From Chloroflexi bacterium 44-23 (GTDB lineage: Bacteria; Chloroflexota; Anaerolineae; Anaerolineales; Anaerolineaceae), in NCBI GenBank assembly GCA_001899005.1, contig MKUW01000015.1, positions 124,001 through 188,000 on the forward strand: 64,000 nucleotides of DNA, written 5' to 3'. A model generated the notes under the pieces. That model was not told the DNA's origin and searched no databases. It saw only the letters and a program-made list of their open reading frames with translations. How positions within the stretch are numbered: position 1 is the stretch's first letter; each line of letters starts with the position of its first letter. Shown here piece after piece: positions 1-9,320 of the stretch. A program made the position numbers and the translations under genes.

Positions 1-2
1 TT

Positions 3-1391
3 TATTGGACAGCACTGATTGCGATTGTCTTTAAAACTGGAATTTCGTTTCTTAGTTTGAAATTAGGTACGGCATTGGCTGGTTTCATTGCCCTTCCTTT
101 TATTTATAAACTTGGCAAAGAGCTGGGCAATAAATGGATCGGGTTACTTGCTTTTTTCTTTGCAGGGATTTCTTATTGGCATAACCTTATCTCAAGAGTG
201 GGTCTGCGTTTTCCCCTTTATCCCATGTTTGCAGCCCCAGCTTTATATTTTCTCATACGTGGCCTGCGCCAGAAGCGGCGCAACGATTTTATTTATGCGG
301 GGATCGCAGTCGGCCTGGGATTGCATGGTTATAGTTCGACCCGATTTTTACCTTTTGTGATTCTGGTTGGCATAATTCTTTATGTTTTGCACACCAAGAA
401 TAAAGATAACCGTTTGAATGTCATTTTTCTGTTAACCATTTTAATTATCGCCAGTTTCATTGTCTTCTTGCCACTTTTTAAGTTTGCACTGATTAACCCA
501 GAAGCGGTTAATTACCGTGCGTTAACACGTTTGGGAACATTGGAGCGGAATTATCCGGCACCTGTTGGCTTAATGTTTCTAAAGAACCTGTGGAACGCTG
601 TCACTATGTTCTTTTATTCGAATGGCAATACCTGGGTGCATTCCATCCCATTCCGTCCTGCGTTGGATATCGTAAGTGCTGCCTTTTTCTTTATTGGCAA
701 TTTGATCGTGATCGGGCGTTACATCCGTTTGCGTAATTGGGAAGATATTTTTCTGTTAATGTCTGTCCCACTTTTAATGATGCCTTCCATTTTATCACTG
801 GCGTATCCGGAAGAGAATCCCAGTCTTAATCGGACAAGCGGAGCGATTATCCCGGTTTTTATTTTAACAGCGATTGGTTTTGAAGGATTGTTTCGGCGTT
901 TTTTCAGCGTTTCCAGAACGAATTTGCATAAAAGCTTGGTTGCTGTCATTGCTTTTGGTTTATTAATTGGATCAGCGAATTTGAATTATGATCTTGTTTT
1001 TCATCAATTCAACCGGCAGTTTATGCAAAACGCTTGGAATTCATCCCAAATTGGGGGTGTGATTCGTGGTTTTGCAGACTCAGTTGGTGACGCCGATAAT
1101 GCCTATGTAGTCCCTTCAGCCCACTGGGTCGATACACGCTTGGTTGGAATTGTAGCAGGTTTTCCAACCCGCGATTTTGCTTTGTGGCCGGAGCACTTTG
1201 CTGAGACGGTCCCTGTCCAGGATCAAAAATTGTTTATTCTCAAACCAGAAAACGATGAAGCATTGCAGCAATTGCGGTCGTTATATCCAAATGCTGCACT
1301 ATATCGTTTTGATTCCGGCCGTGAAGGAAAGGACTTCTTAATTTTTGACGTTCCTGCGCTGGTGGCACCTTTACCGATAGGGAAACCGTAG
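3..1391 (+). CDS. GT39-like membrane glycosyltransferase, 5' partial
   Basis: The reading frame is open from the window edge, so the protein starts upstream; an internal TTG at 57 is not a convincing start. About 462 residues are visible. They form a polytopic membrane protein with many hydrophobic segments, short basic loops, and a C-terminal soluble tail of about 100 residues rich in aromatic residues. This matches the dolichyl-phosphate-mannose/ArnT-like (GT39-type) superfamily, which moves sugars from lipid carriers on the outer membrane face. The N-terminal part that would hold the catalytic acidic residues is outside the window, so activity cannot be judged. The next gene starts 8 bases after the stop and is of the same superfamily, so the two are probably co-transcribed. 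Confidence 0.7.
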   Translation, partial: YWTALIAIVFKTGISFLSLKLGTALAGFIALPFIYKLGKELGNKWIGLLAFFFAGISYWHNLISRVGLRFPLYPMFAAPALYFLIRGLRQKRRNDFIYAGIAVGLGLHGYSSTRFLPFVILVGIILYVLHTKNKDNRLNVIFLLTILIIASFIVFLPLFKFALINPEAVNYRALTRLGTLERNYPAPVGLMFLKNLWNAVTMFFYSNGNTWVHSIPFRPALDIVSAAFFFIGNLIVIGRYIRLRNWEDIFLLMSVPLLMMPSILSLAYPEENPSLNRTSGAIIPVFILTAIGFEGLFRRFFSVSRTNLHKSLVAVIAFGLLIGSANLNYDLVFHQFNRQFMQNAWNSSQIGGVIRGFADSVGDADNAYVVPSAHWVDTRLVGIVAGFPTRDFALWPEHFAETVPVQDQKLFILKPENDEALQQLRSLYPNAALYRFDSGREGKDFLIFDVPALVAPLPIGKP

Positions 1392-1399
1392 GATAATTG

Positions 1400-4300
1400 A
1401 TGATGCCCGATAAAGATACTCAGGAATCCAAAACACTATTTTCCCGGTGGGTGGCCCCAGTTTTACTGTTGTTGATCCTGGCCACCAGTGCATATATGCG
1501 GGTGACAGGCTTGTTTTGGGGTGATTATCAGTTTTTGCACCCTGATGAACGCTTTCTGATCGGTGTCACCAACAATTTAATTCGCGTCGAAAGTCTTGGC
1601 GACTACTTTAACACAGCGATTTCAACCCTGAACCCGCACAATACTGGCAATGGGTTTTACGTTTATGGCGACTTTCCGATTATATTGACACGCTATGTCT
1701 CAAATTTATTATTTGATCAAGTTAGCTGGAATCAAATAACCCAGGTGGGTCGCAGCCTTTCAGCCCTGTTCGATTTTGGCAGCGTTTTTCTAATCTATCT
1801 GATTGGAAAAAGATTGTTCAATTTGAAAATCGGGTTATTAGCGGCAGCCTTCACCGGTTTGGCAGTTTTACAAATTCAACAATCGCATTTTTATACAGTT
1901 GACACTTTTTCTGCTTTCTTCACCACTTTGGCGGTTTACCTGGCCGTCGTTATTGTTAAAACCCGTTTTGTTGAACAATCAAATGCTGATGAAAAAAGGG
2001 ATTCGAACGGGTCTCTGAAATTAAATAATAAATTGGTCAGGGTGCCATACCTGAAACTGCTGCTGGTATCAGCTATGTTTGGTATTGTGATTGGTTTGGC
2101 TGCAGCCTCAAAAGTAAATACCGTTTTGGCGGCGGTTCTATTGCCGATCGCTTATTTTGTCATCTGGGATCGCTATCCTGAAAAGGATCCTGTTCGAAAA
2201 AGTGAATTAATTATCCGCGATCTGATAGTTGCTGCAGTGTTTGCAGTTCTGGCTTTTCGTGTATTTCAGCCTTATGCTTTTGCCGGCCCCGGTTTTCTTA
2301 ATTTCCAAATTAATCCCAAATGGTTAGCTAATTTGAAAGAACTGAGCAACCTTTCCAAAGGCGATGTGGATTATCCGCCGGCCTTACAATGGGCACGCCG
2401 TGATTTCTCTTTCGCAGCCAAAAATATAACCTTATGGGGATTGGGGATTCCTTTAAGCATTCCATTCTGGTTAGGGTTGGGATTAATGGGTTGGCGAGTC
2501 ATAAAAGGACAATGGCGGAAATTTGCAATCATCTGGTTCTGGGCGACCGGTTATTTCTTATGGCAGTCATCAATCGGTAACCCGATGATGCGCTATCAAA
2601 TGCCGGTGTACCCCCTATTCTCGTTGATGGCCGCCTGGCTTATTTACGCCCTTGCCACCAATAAAATTGTAAAGACTCATTGGCGGACTTTACTTCGAAT
2701 AGCTGGTTACTCATTGGGCGTTGTGGCTTTAATTGGTACGGCAATTTGGGCTTTCATGTTTACCAGAATTTATGTAGAGCCGGTCACTCGTGTAGCGGCT
2801 TCCCGGTGGATTTATGAGAATATCGCTGGACCAATCAATCTGGATCTGGAAAAGGATGGAGTCAGCACACAAGAAGTCATTTCATTCCCCTATAATTACG
2901 AAATTAAAAGCAACCTTCCATACAACACCTTTTTTCGTCTGGATGAAGAAGCACTCCTGACCGGTATAACGTTGGGCAGAGTTATCCGTTCTGACAATTT
3001 CAATGCAGGTGATTCGGAAATCGTAATTTCGATTTTCGATATTGAAGAGGGTGGCAAGCTCCTTTCAAGCGGAAAATTGAAAAATACATTTTTGTCATCG
3101 CAATCCGATGTTGGGGTTGAATATCAGGTTCCGCTTGTAACGGATGTCACTCTGACTGCGGAACATAATTATCAACTCGTGCTTAATTATGAAGGCACCG
3201 GTTCGATTAATTTGCTGGGCAGTGCGGTGGCTGTCGAAAGTACCTGGGATGACCCCTTACCTGTCAGGCTGGATGGACGCGATCCATTTGGCGGTATTTA
3301 TCAGGATAAGCTTAATTTTGAAATGTATTTTAAGGATGACCAGGAAAAACTTGATCGTTTCTACTCTACATTAAACCAGACAGAGTACATTTTTATGTCA
3401 TCTAACCGCCAATGGGGAACGACTACAAGGGTGCCGGAGCGTTATCCGCTCACTACCCTTTTTTATCGCGCTTTACTTGGTTGTCCCGCAGAAGACGAAA
3501 TAACCTGGTGTTATTCGGTTGCTCAACCCGGTGATTTCCAAGGCGATCTGGGCTTTGAACTTATTCAAGTCTTTGATTCTTACCCTCATCTGGGTAAATG
3601 GGAAATCAATGATCAGTTTGCGGAGGAATCCTTTACTGTTTACGATCATCCCAAAGTCATGATTTTTAAAAAAACTCCGCAATACAATTCATCAAAAGTG
3701 ATGGCGATATTGTCTTCGGTAGACCTGCAAAAAGTGCTAAATATAACCCCTGCAAAATTTCCGCATTATCCAGCAGATTTGGAATTGCCCCAACAACGGC
3801 TTGAAATTAATCAGCAGGGAGGCACCTGGTCACAATTGTTTGATCGGGTTGCCCTCATTAACTCAAACCCGCTTTTGTCAATCATTTTTTGGTATTTTTC
3901 AATCAGCCTGTTTGGGTGGCTGCTTTATCCATTCGTACGTTTAGTGCTTGGTGGTTTGGTTGACAGAGGCTTTGCATTCAGCAAACTGGCGGCCATGCTG
4001 CTGCTGGCATTGATTGTTTGGCTGGCTGGATCGAACGGAGTCGCGGTCAGTCGAGTTTTCATTTTCGGCGTAGTGTGTGCATTGAGTCTTATTGGAATCA
4101 TCCTGGGTATCATTCAACGCAAAGAAATTGCCATCGATCTGAAGACGAACAAAGAGTATTTCATTTGGGTGGAACTGATTGGCTTGCTTTTATTTGGGTT
4201 TTTCCTGCTTGTGCGAATTGGTAATCCGGATCTCTGGCATCCGGCTAAAGGTGGCGAGAAGCCAATGGATTTTGCCTATTTGAATGCGGTAATTAAGAGT

Positions 4301-6313
4301 ACAACTTTCCCGCCCTATGATCCATGGTATGCGGGTGGTTACATTAATTACTATTATTATGGTTTTGTCATCGTTGGAGTGTGGGTTAAACTTCTAGGTA
4401 TTATTCCTTCAACTGCATACAATTTGATTCTGCCACTTTTATATTCTCTCTTAGGCCTGGGTGCATTTGGATTTGTCTGGAATTTAATCACGCTGGCATT
4501 TCACCCACCTGCTACTAAAAGCGCCTCAACTCATACGCTCAAATTCTTAAAAGTTACGAAATCTTTTGCCTTTCTCGGAGGTATTTTAGGTATTGTGTTT
4601 ACCATTTTGATTGGTAATCTCGGAACATTGCGAATGCTCTGGCAAGGATTTCAAAAATTGGGTTCTTCCAATGGTGTTATTGATACAGCCTCAATATTTG
4701 AACGCATTTTTTGGTCAATCAAAGGGCTGGTGGGCTTTATAGCCGGAGCAAACCTGCCTTATTCAGTTGGCGATTGGTATTGGAATCCCAGCCGCGTGCT
4801 GCCGCAATCTCCCATCACAGAATTTCCTTTCTTCACTTTCCTGTATGGAGATTTGCATGCCCACATGATTTCCCTACCCATCACATTGCTTGTTTTAGGC
4901 TGGTCTCTTTCGGTGATTTCCAGCAAATGGAAGTTCCGAGGAATTATTTTATCTGGTGTTCAAAAAGCTTTGGTGGTTGGTTTTGGAGCGATTGTGATTG
5001 GCGCTTTAAAACCAACCAATACATGGGATTACCCGACTTACTTGATATTGGCTTCGATTATCCTGTTCTATACGATTATTAAGAACGCTTATCATGTATC
5101 TTCTGAGCTTTCTCAAAGGATTAAACGACGCAGTGTGCTGGGGGCTTTTGCTTTTACGTTTGCGCTGGTGATTTTGTCAGCGTTGTTTTATAAGCCTTTC
5201 AGCGATTGGTACGGGCAGGCCTATAGCACGATTGATTTGTGGAAGGGCGACCGCTCACCTTTCTGGTCTTTCTTTACGCATTGGGGCTTTTTCCTCATCG
5301 TGATTATCAGTTGGTTTTTGGCTGAGTCCTATCAATGGATGGAAAGTACACCTTATTCTTCGTTGCGAAAATTGCAAAAGTATAGATATTCTTTCAGTAT
5401 TTTTGCATTTGCAGTAATTTTTCTGATTGTTCTGTTAATTTTTATGAAAGTTACTATTGCCTGGTTGATTGTACCTTTAGCGGTTTGGGCATTTGTGTTG
5501 ATTTTACGCAGCAGTCAGACTGATTTTGAGCGTTTGATTTTGTTTATGACTGGGACAGCGTTCGTTTTGACTTTATTTGTTGAAGTTTTTGTTTTGCGAG
5601 GTGATATTGCCCGCATGAATACAGTTTTTAAATTCTATCTGCAAGCCTGGGTTTTTCTAGCGCTTGCCTCAGCATATGGAAGTGTGTGGTTGTGGCGATA
5701 TTTACAAACTAAAAAAGATAACCTTGGATTGCAAATTTGGAAATATGGTCTCTTGTTTCTTTTTATTTCTACAGCATTGTATCCATTATTGGCAGGAACC
5801 GCAAAAATTGATGACCGCATCAGCAGCCGTGCGAAACTTACGTTAGATGGAATGCAATATATGCAGTCTTCGTTCTATGTGGATGAAGGCCAGGAAATGG
5901 ATTTAAGCCAGGATTATGATGCAATCCGCTGGATGCAGGACAATGTTAGTGGCTCACCAGTTATTGTCGAAGGGAATACGGTTGAATACCGTTGGGGCAG
6001 CCGTTTTTCAGTATATACAGGTTTGGCCGATGTGATTGGCTGGAATTGGCATGAGCGCCAACAGCGGGCTGTTTTGCCCTCTGAATGGATAACACAGCGT
6101 GTTGATGAAGTCGCTGATTTTTATATGACATTCGATATTGAAAAAGCCGAGAAATTCCTGGATAAGTATGGTGTACGTTATATTATTGTTGGCCAGCTCG
6201 AAAGAGCATTGTATCCCGGTGTAGGTTTACAAAAATTTGACTTAGAAAATCAAAATCTATGGCGTGAGGTGTATCGTAACAAAGAGACGCTAATTCTTGA
6301 GGTTATTGATTAA
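1400..6313 (+). CDS. Giant membrane protein: GT39-like N-terminus fused to DUF2298 (Chlor_Arch_YYY)
   Basis: About 1637 residues. The N-terminal ~460 residues resemble a GT39-type glycosyltransferase (an acidic pair in a DERF context near residue 50, multiple membrane helices). A soluble beta-rich section follows (~480-800), then a second polytopic half. That half carries the family signature YYYYG near residue 984, preceded by GGYIN, and an HAH motif in a YGDLHAH context near residue 1154. These are hallmarks of DUF2298/TIGR03662 proteins, known in Chloroflexi and archaea and thought to act in cell-surface glycosylation; the reaction is unknown. ATG 1400 is preferred to the TTG at 1397; no strong ribosome site is visible, consistent with coupling to the gene 8 bases upstream. 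Confidence 0.85.
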   Translation: MMPDKDTQESKTLFSRWVAPVLLLLILATSAYMRVTGLFWGDYQFLHPDERFLIGVTNNLIRVESLGDYFNTAISTLNPHNTGNGFYVYGDFPIILTRYVSNLLFDQVSWNQITQVGRSLSALFDFGSVFLIYLIGKRLFNLKIGLLAAAFTGLAVLQIQQSHFYTVDTFSAFFTTLAVYLAVVIVKTRFVEQSNADEKRDSNGSLKLNNKLVRVPYLKLLLVSAMFGIVIGLAAASKVNTVLAAVLLPIAYFVIWDRYPEKDPVRKSELIIRDLIVAAVFAVLAFRVFQPYAFAGPGFLNFQINPKWLANLKELSNLSKGDVDYPPALQWARRDFSFAAKNITLWGLGIPLSIPFWLGLGLMGWRVIKGQWRKFAIIWFWATGYFLWQSSIGNPMMRYQMPVYPLFSLMAAWLIYALATNKIVKTHWRTLLRIAGYSLGVVALIGTAIWAFMFTRIYVEPVTRVAASRWIYENIAGPINLDLEKDGVSTQEVISFPYNYEIKSNLPYNTFFRLDEEALLTGITLGRVIRSDNFNAGDSEIVISIFDIEEGGKLLSSGKLKNTFLSSQSDVGVEYQVPLVTDVTLTAEHNYQLVLNYEGTGSINLLGSAVAVESTWDDPLPVRLDGRDPFGGIYQDKLNFEMYFKDDQEKLDRFYSTLNQTEYIFMSSNRQWGTTTRVPERYPLTTLFYRALLGCPAEDEITWCYSVAQPGDFQGDLGFELIQVFDSYPHLGKWEINDQFAEESFTVYDHPKVMIFKKTPQYNSSKVMAILSSVDLQKVLNITPAKFPHYPADLELPQQRLEINQQGGTWSQLFDRVALINSNPLLSIIFWYFSISLFGWLLYPFVRLVLGGLVDRGFAFSKLAAMLLLALIVWLAGSNGVAVSRVFIFGVVCALSLIGIILGIIQRKEIAIDLKTNKEYFIWVELIGLLLFGFFLLVRIGNPDLWHPAKGGEKPMDFAYLNAVIKSTTFPPYDPWYAGGYINYYYYGFVIVGVWVKLLGIIPSTAYNLILPLLYSLLGLGAFGFVWNLITLAFHPPATKSASTHTLKFLKVTKSFAFLGGILGIVFTILIGNLGTLRMLWQGFQKLGSSNGVIDTASIFERIFWSIKGLVGFIAGANLPYSVGDWYWNPSRVLPQSPITEFPFFTFLYGDLHAHMISLPITLLVLGWSLSVISSKWKFRGIILSGVQKALVVGFGAIVIGALKPTNTWDYPTYLILASIILFYTIIKNAYHVSSELSQRIKRRSVLGAFAFTFALVILSALFYKPFSDWYGQAYSTIDLWKGDRSPFWSFFTHWGFFLIVIISWFLAESYQWMESTPYSSLRKLQKYRYSFSIFAFAVIFLIVLLIFMKVTIAWLIVPLAVWAFVLILRSSQTDFERLILFMTGTAFVLTLFVEVFVLRGDIARMNTVFKFYLQAWVFLALASAYGSVWLWRYLQTKKDNLGLQIWKYGLLFLFISTALYPLLAGTAKIDDRISSRAKLTLDGMQYMQSSFYVDEGQEMDLSQDYDAIRWMQDNVSGSPVIVEGNTVEYRWGSRFSVYTGLADVIGWNWHERQQRAVLPSEWITQRVDEVADFYMTFDIEKAEKFLDKYGVRYIIVGQLERALYPGVGLQKFDLENQNLWREVYRNKETLILEVID

Positions 6314-6648
6314 TGGAACAAGAAATGTTTGTTTATCATATTTTGACGCTGGATGAATGGAAAAAATTTAATCAGGAAGAGATTTACCAGCCCCCTTCTT
6401 TGCAAAATGAAGGTTTTATTCACCTTTCCTATCATCAACAAGTGCCAGCTACAGTCAATCGATTTTATAACCAACACCAAAAATTAGTCATATTAAAAAT
6501 AGAAGTGAATAAAATTAATTCATTATTAAGAGATGAAATATCAGGGCAGGATGGTGTCTTTCCGCATCTGTACGGAGGTTTAGAAAAAAGTGCAATCAGA
6601 GATGTGCTTATGGTGGAAAATTCCGCAGAAGGATTTCATTGGCCATAA
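6313..6648 (+). CDS. DUF952 family protein
   Basis: 111 residues. The middle motif FIHLS followed by a polar stretch and VNRF, and the C-terminal FPHLYG, are the conserved features of DUF952, a small cytoplasmic family resembling glutathione-S-transferase-associated or ADP-ribosyl-type folds, without an established function. The ATG overlaps the TAA stop of the preceding giant membrane protein by one base, so translation is probably coupled. Nothing in the sequence explains why it follows a glycosyltransferase; physical linkage may be incidental. Confidence 0.8.
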   Translation: MEQEMFVYHILTLDEWKKFNQEEIYQPPSLQNEGFIHLSYHQQVPATVNRFYNQHQKLVILKIEVNKINSLLRDEISGQDGVFPHLYGGLEKSAIRDVLMVENSAEGFHWP

Positions 6649-6827
6649 AATGAAACTAACCTTCGAACAAAGTGTGAAATTTGGTAAATATGAATAGAAT
6701 TAATGGTATCTTTTCAATACCAGAGTCAGAATGTTTTAGACGGGCTATCGCTTTACTAAAATAATCCCCAACTTCATTTTATAGGGAAGAAAAAGTTAAT
6801 CGACATTGCTTTATCTGAAAGGTTGTT

Positions 6828-8528
6828 ATGCGCGCTGAACGAAAACGAATTGAATTGGCCAGTTTTTTGGTGATATTTGCGATTGCTATTTTTATTCGTT
6901 TCTTAAATTTAGGGAAATTGCCTTTTGGCGATGTGGAGGCGGCAACTGCCCTACAAGCATTACGTCTCAGTCAAGGGTCGGCGCTGCAGCCTGCTGGTAA
7001 TGTCCTTTTAACCAATTTGATGGCCGCCTGGATGTTCCTATTTGGAAATGAAGCCTGGGGGGCCAGATTTTTTAGCGCTTTGGCTGGATCATTACTGGTC
7101 ATGCTGCCTTTTATATTCAAAAAACACTTTAATCAGCGCGTCTTAATCGTAATTTCCTTCTGGCTTGCAATCGATCCAGGTTTTGTGGCCATGTCACGTC
7201 AAATCAATTCAACTGGTTTGGCTATCCTCCTGAGTGGTTTAGCATATTTAGCCTTTCTCGAACAGAAATCCATTTGGCTTGGTATTTTAAGCGGGTTACT
7301 TTTATTATCAGGTAGTTCGTTTTGGTTTGGGTTGATACCGATAGCATTGGCATTTGCAATAACGTACTTGCGAAAATCGACAGGTGGGGCAGCCAGGATA
7401 GAGCCGGTCAGGGTATTTGACTGGCTTAATCGCCCAACGTTTGTGATCGCATTTCTGCTGACTTTGGTATTGGCAGGAACCTTCGGGTTTATCTTTCTTT
7501 CGCAATTCAACGGGATAATATCCGCAATTCTGTCGCTTTTCTCTCAACCGTCTATCGAAAATCAACTGAGTTTTCGGTCTATTATACGAATGCTACTTTT
7601 ATATCAGTTCCCTTTACTCTTTTTCGGTCTGACCGGTTTATTTACAATTCGAAAACAATCCGCTACCCTTTTTCAATTCCTGGTCTTTTGGCTGTTTTTT
7701 GTAGTTATTGCGTTATTGCTTGTGCCGGCCAAAGCTATCCCCTATGTTCTTTGGCTTGAATTACCCCTGGTTATCGCGGCTGCTTCCTTCTTAGTCAGGG
7801 GATTTAATATTGCGGAAGAAGATCTGCATTCGATTGCACTTATTGGGGGTATTGGCATTGCAGTGTTTGGATTCTTAATTTTAATATCAAATAATTTGTT
7901 TACCGGCATCATCAATACCAGTCAATCACCTGTTTCAAAAGAGTTTCTTATTATCGCCGGTATAGTCATGGTTTTGATTGCGATTTTCTTAATTGGGTGG
8001 TCGTTATCCTGGCGGGTGGCAGGCAAAAGCCTTCTCATTGTTGCCGTGTTCTATAGTTTATTATTTACGGTTTCAGCAGCCTGGAATGCATCCGGGTTGC
8101 GATTGCCTTATCAAAATGAGATGTGGACACTCAGCCAGATTCCCAAAGATTCTGATTTATTGATAAAGACAATTTCCGAATACTCTTTATGGAATCACGG
8201 AAATGCATTTGCTGCTGAAATATTGGTGGTTTCGTTCGATTCCCCTTCACTGGAATGGGAGCTGCGTGATTTTAACAATGTCAATTTTGTAAATCACTTT
8301 TCGTCAGCGTCAAATCCCGAATTGATCATCACTCCTGCCAACCAACAAATTGAAATGTTGCAAAGTTATCGCGGTGAAGGGTTTTCTTACTTCAGCGGAC
8401 CAAATTGGACGGTCCTTATTCCCAGCGAATGGCGAAAATGGGTACTGACAAGGCAGATACCGGCCAATATGGTTGATCGGACGGACATTATTCTCTGGGT
8501 GAGGAACGATCTCTTTCCTGGGACATAA
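6828..8528 (+). CDS. GT39-like polytopic membrane protein
   Basis: 566 residues with about a dozen hydrophobic segments and a C-terminal soluble region of ~130 residues. Near the N-terminus an acidic pair (GDVEAA around residue 35) sits after the first helix, where GT39/ArnT-like enzymes carry catalytic acidic residues. This suggests transfer of a sugar from a polyprenyl phosphate donor at the outer face of the membrane; the acceptor is unknown. The ATG has a GAAAGG ribosome site 5 bases upstream. It lies 180 bases after the DUF952 gene, in line with the two other membrane glycosyltransferase-like genes. It could also belong to the related Agl23-like flippase-associated group; the sequence does not settle this. 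Confidence 0.65.
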   Translation: MRAERKRIELASFLVIFAIAIFIRFLNLGKLPFGDVEAATALQALRLSQGSALQPAGNVLLTNLMAAWMFLFGNEAWGARFFSALAGSLLVMLPFIFKKHFNQRVLIVISFWLAIDPGFVAMSRQINSTGLAILLSGLAYLAFLEQKSIWLGILSGLLLLSGSSFWFGLIPIALAFAITYLRKSTGGAARIEPVRVFDWLNRPTFVIAFLLTLVLAGTFGFIFLSQFNGIISAILSLFSQPSIENQLSFRSIIRMLLLYQFPLLFFGLTGLFTIRKQSATLFQFLVFWLFFVVIALLLVPAKAIPYVLWLELPLVIAAASFLVRGFNIAEEDLHSIALIGGIGIAVFGFLILISNNLFTGIINTSQSPVSKEFLIIAGIVMVLIAIFLIGWSLSWRVAGKSLLIVAVFYSLLFTVSAAWNASGLRLPYQNEMWTLSQIPKDSDLLIKTISEYSLWNHGNAFAAEILVVSFDSPSLEWELRDFNNVNFVNHFSSASNPELIITPANQQIEMLQSYRGEGFSYFSGPNWTVLIPSEWRKWVLTRQIPANMVDRTDIILWVRNDLFPGT

Positions 8529-8558
8529 CTGAAAATAAACTGAAACATTGAGGATAAT

Positions 8559-9254
8559 TTGAAGAAAAATTTGATCTCTACAATTGCAGTGGATGGGCCA
8601 GCTGCTTCCGGAAAATCAACCCTTGGAGAACACCTAGCCAAAACTTTTAATTATACTTATCTGGATACAGGCGTCATGTATCGCGCGGTGACTCTGGCTG
8701 CCTTAAATCAATCGATAGATTTCGATGATGAAGATCGGGTTTCTGAAATTGCCGAATCAATGGAGCTTGATGTACGACGGCCTTCAATTAATGATGGCCG
8801 TAGCAATGATATAATTTTGGATGGTCAGGATGTTACCTGGGCTATTCGGTCAGCTGAAGTCGAACGCAATGTCTCCAAAGTATCTGCCTATCAGCGTGTA
8901 CGGACTGCAATGACTGAACAACAACGGCGAATAGCAAAGCGCGGTAGGATTGTTATGGTTGGGCGTGATATCGGGACAGTGGTCCTGCCTGAGGCTGAAA
9001 TCAAACTGTATTTGGAAGCATCCGTAGAAGAACGGGCCCACCGCAGATATCTGGAACTTATCAATCGCGGAAAAGCAGTAACTTTTGAAGAGATCTTAAG
9101 CGATATGGTCAGGCGAGACCAATTCGATTCAACCCGCGCAATTGCCCCATTAAGACCTGCGGAAGATGCGATCATTATAAATTCAGATCATATGAATGCC
9201 GACCAGGTTTACGAATATAGTTGTAAGATTATTAGTGCCCATTGCTCTAATTGA
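8559..9254 (+). CDS. cmk: (d)CMP kinase
   Basis: 231 residues, the usual cytidylate kinase length. It phosphorylates CMP and dCMP with ATP in pyrimidine nucleotide recycling. The P-loop GPAASGKST is at residues ~13-21, followed by the CMP-kinase motif YLDTGVMYRAVT. GRDIGT near residue 130 and a C-terminal RDQFDSTRAIAPL stretch are typical of the family. The start is TTG with a GAGG ribosome site 5-8 bases upstream; no ATG or GTG fits better. It lies 30 bases after the membrane glycosyltransferase and is probably read from the same transcript. Confidence 0.95.
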   Translation: MKKNLISTIAVDGPAASGKSTLGEHLAKTFNYTYLDTGVMYRAVTLAALNQSIDFDDEDRVSEIAESMELDVRRPSINDGRSNDIILDGQDVTWAIRSAEVERNVSKVSAYQRVRTAMTEQQRRIAKRGRIVMVGRDIGTVVLPEAEIKLYLEASVEERAHRRYLELINRGKAVTFEEILSDMVRRDQFDSTRAIAPLRPAEDAIIINSDHMNADQVYEYSCKIISAHCSN

Positions 9255-9320
9255 CGATACAGCAAAGATTTCACCTCAATGTTTAAAAACCCTCCCTCGA
9301 TCATTTAGATAAGGACAAGT

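Noticed and set aside
6700..6725. GGTAT/ATACC pairing between DUF952 and the next gene
   Set aside because: Only five base pairs, not enough to claim a functional hairpin.
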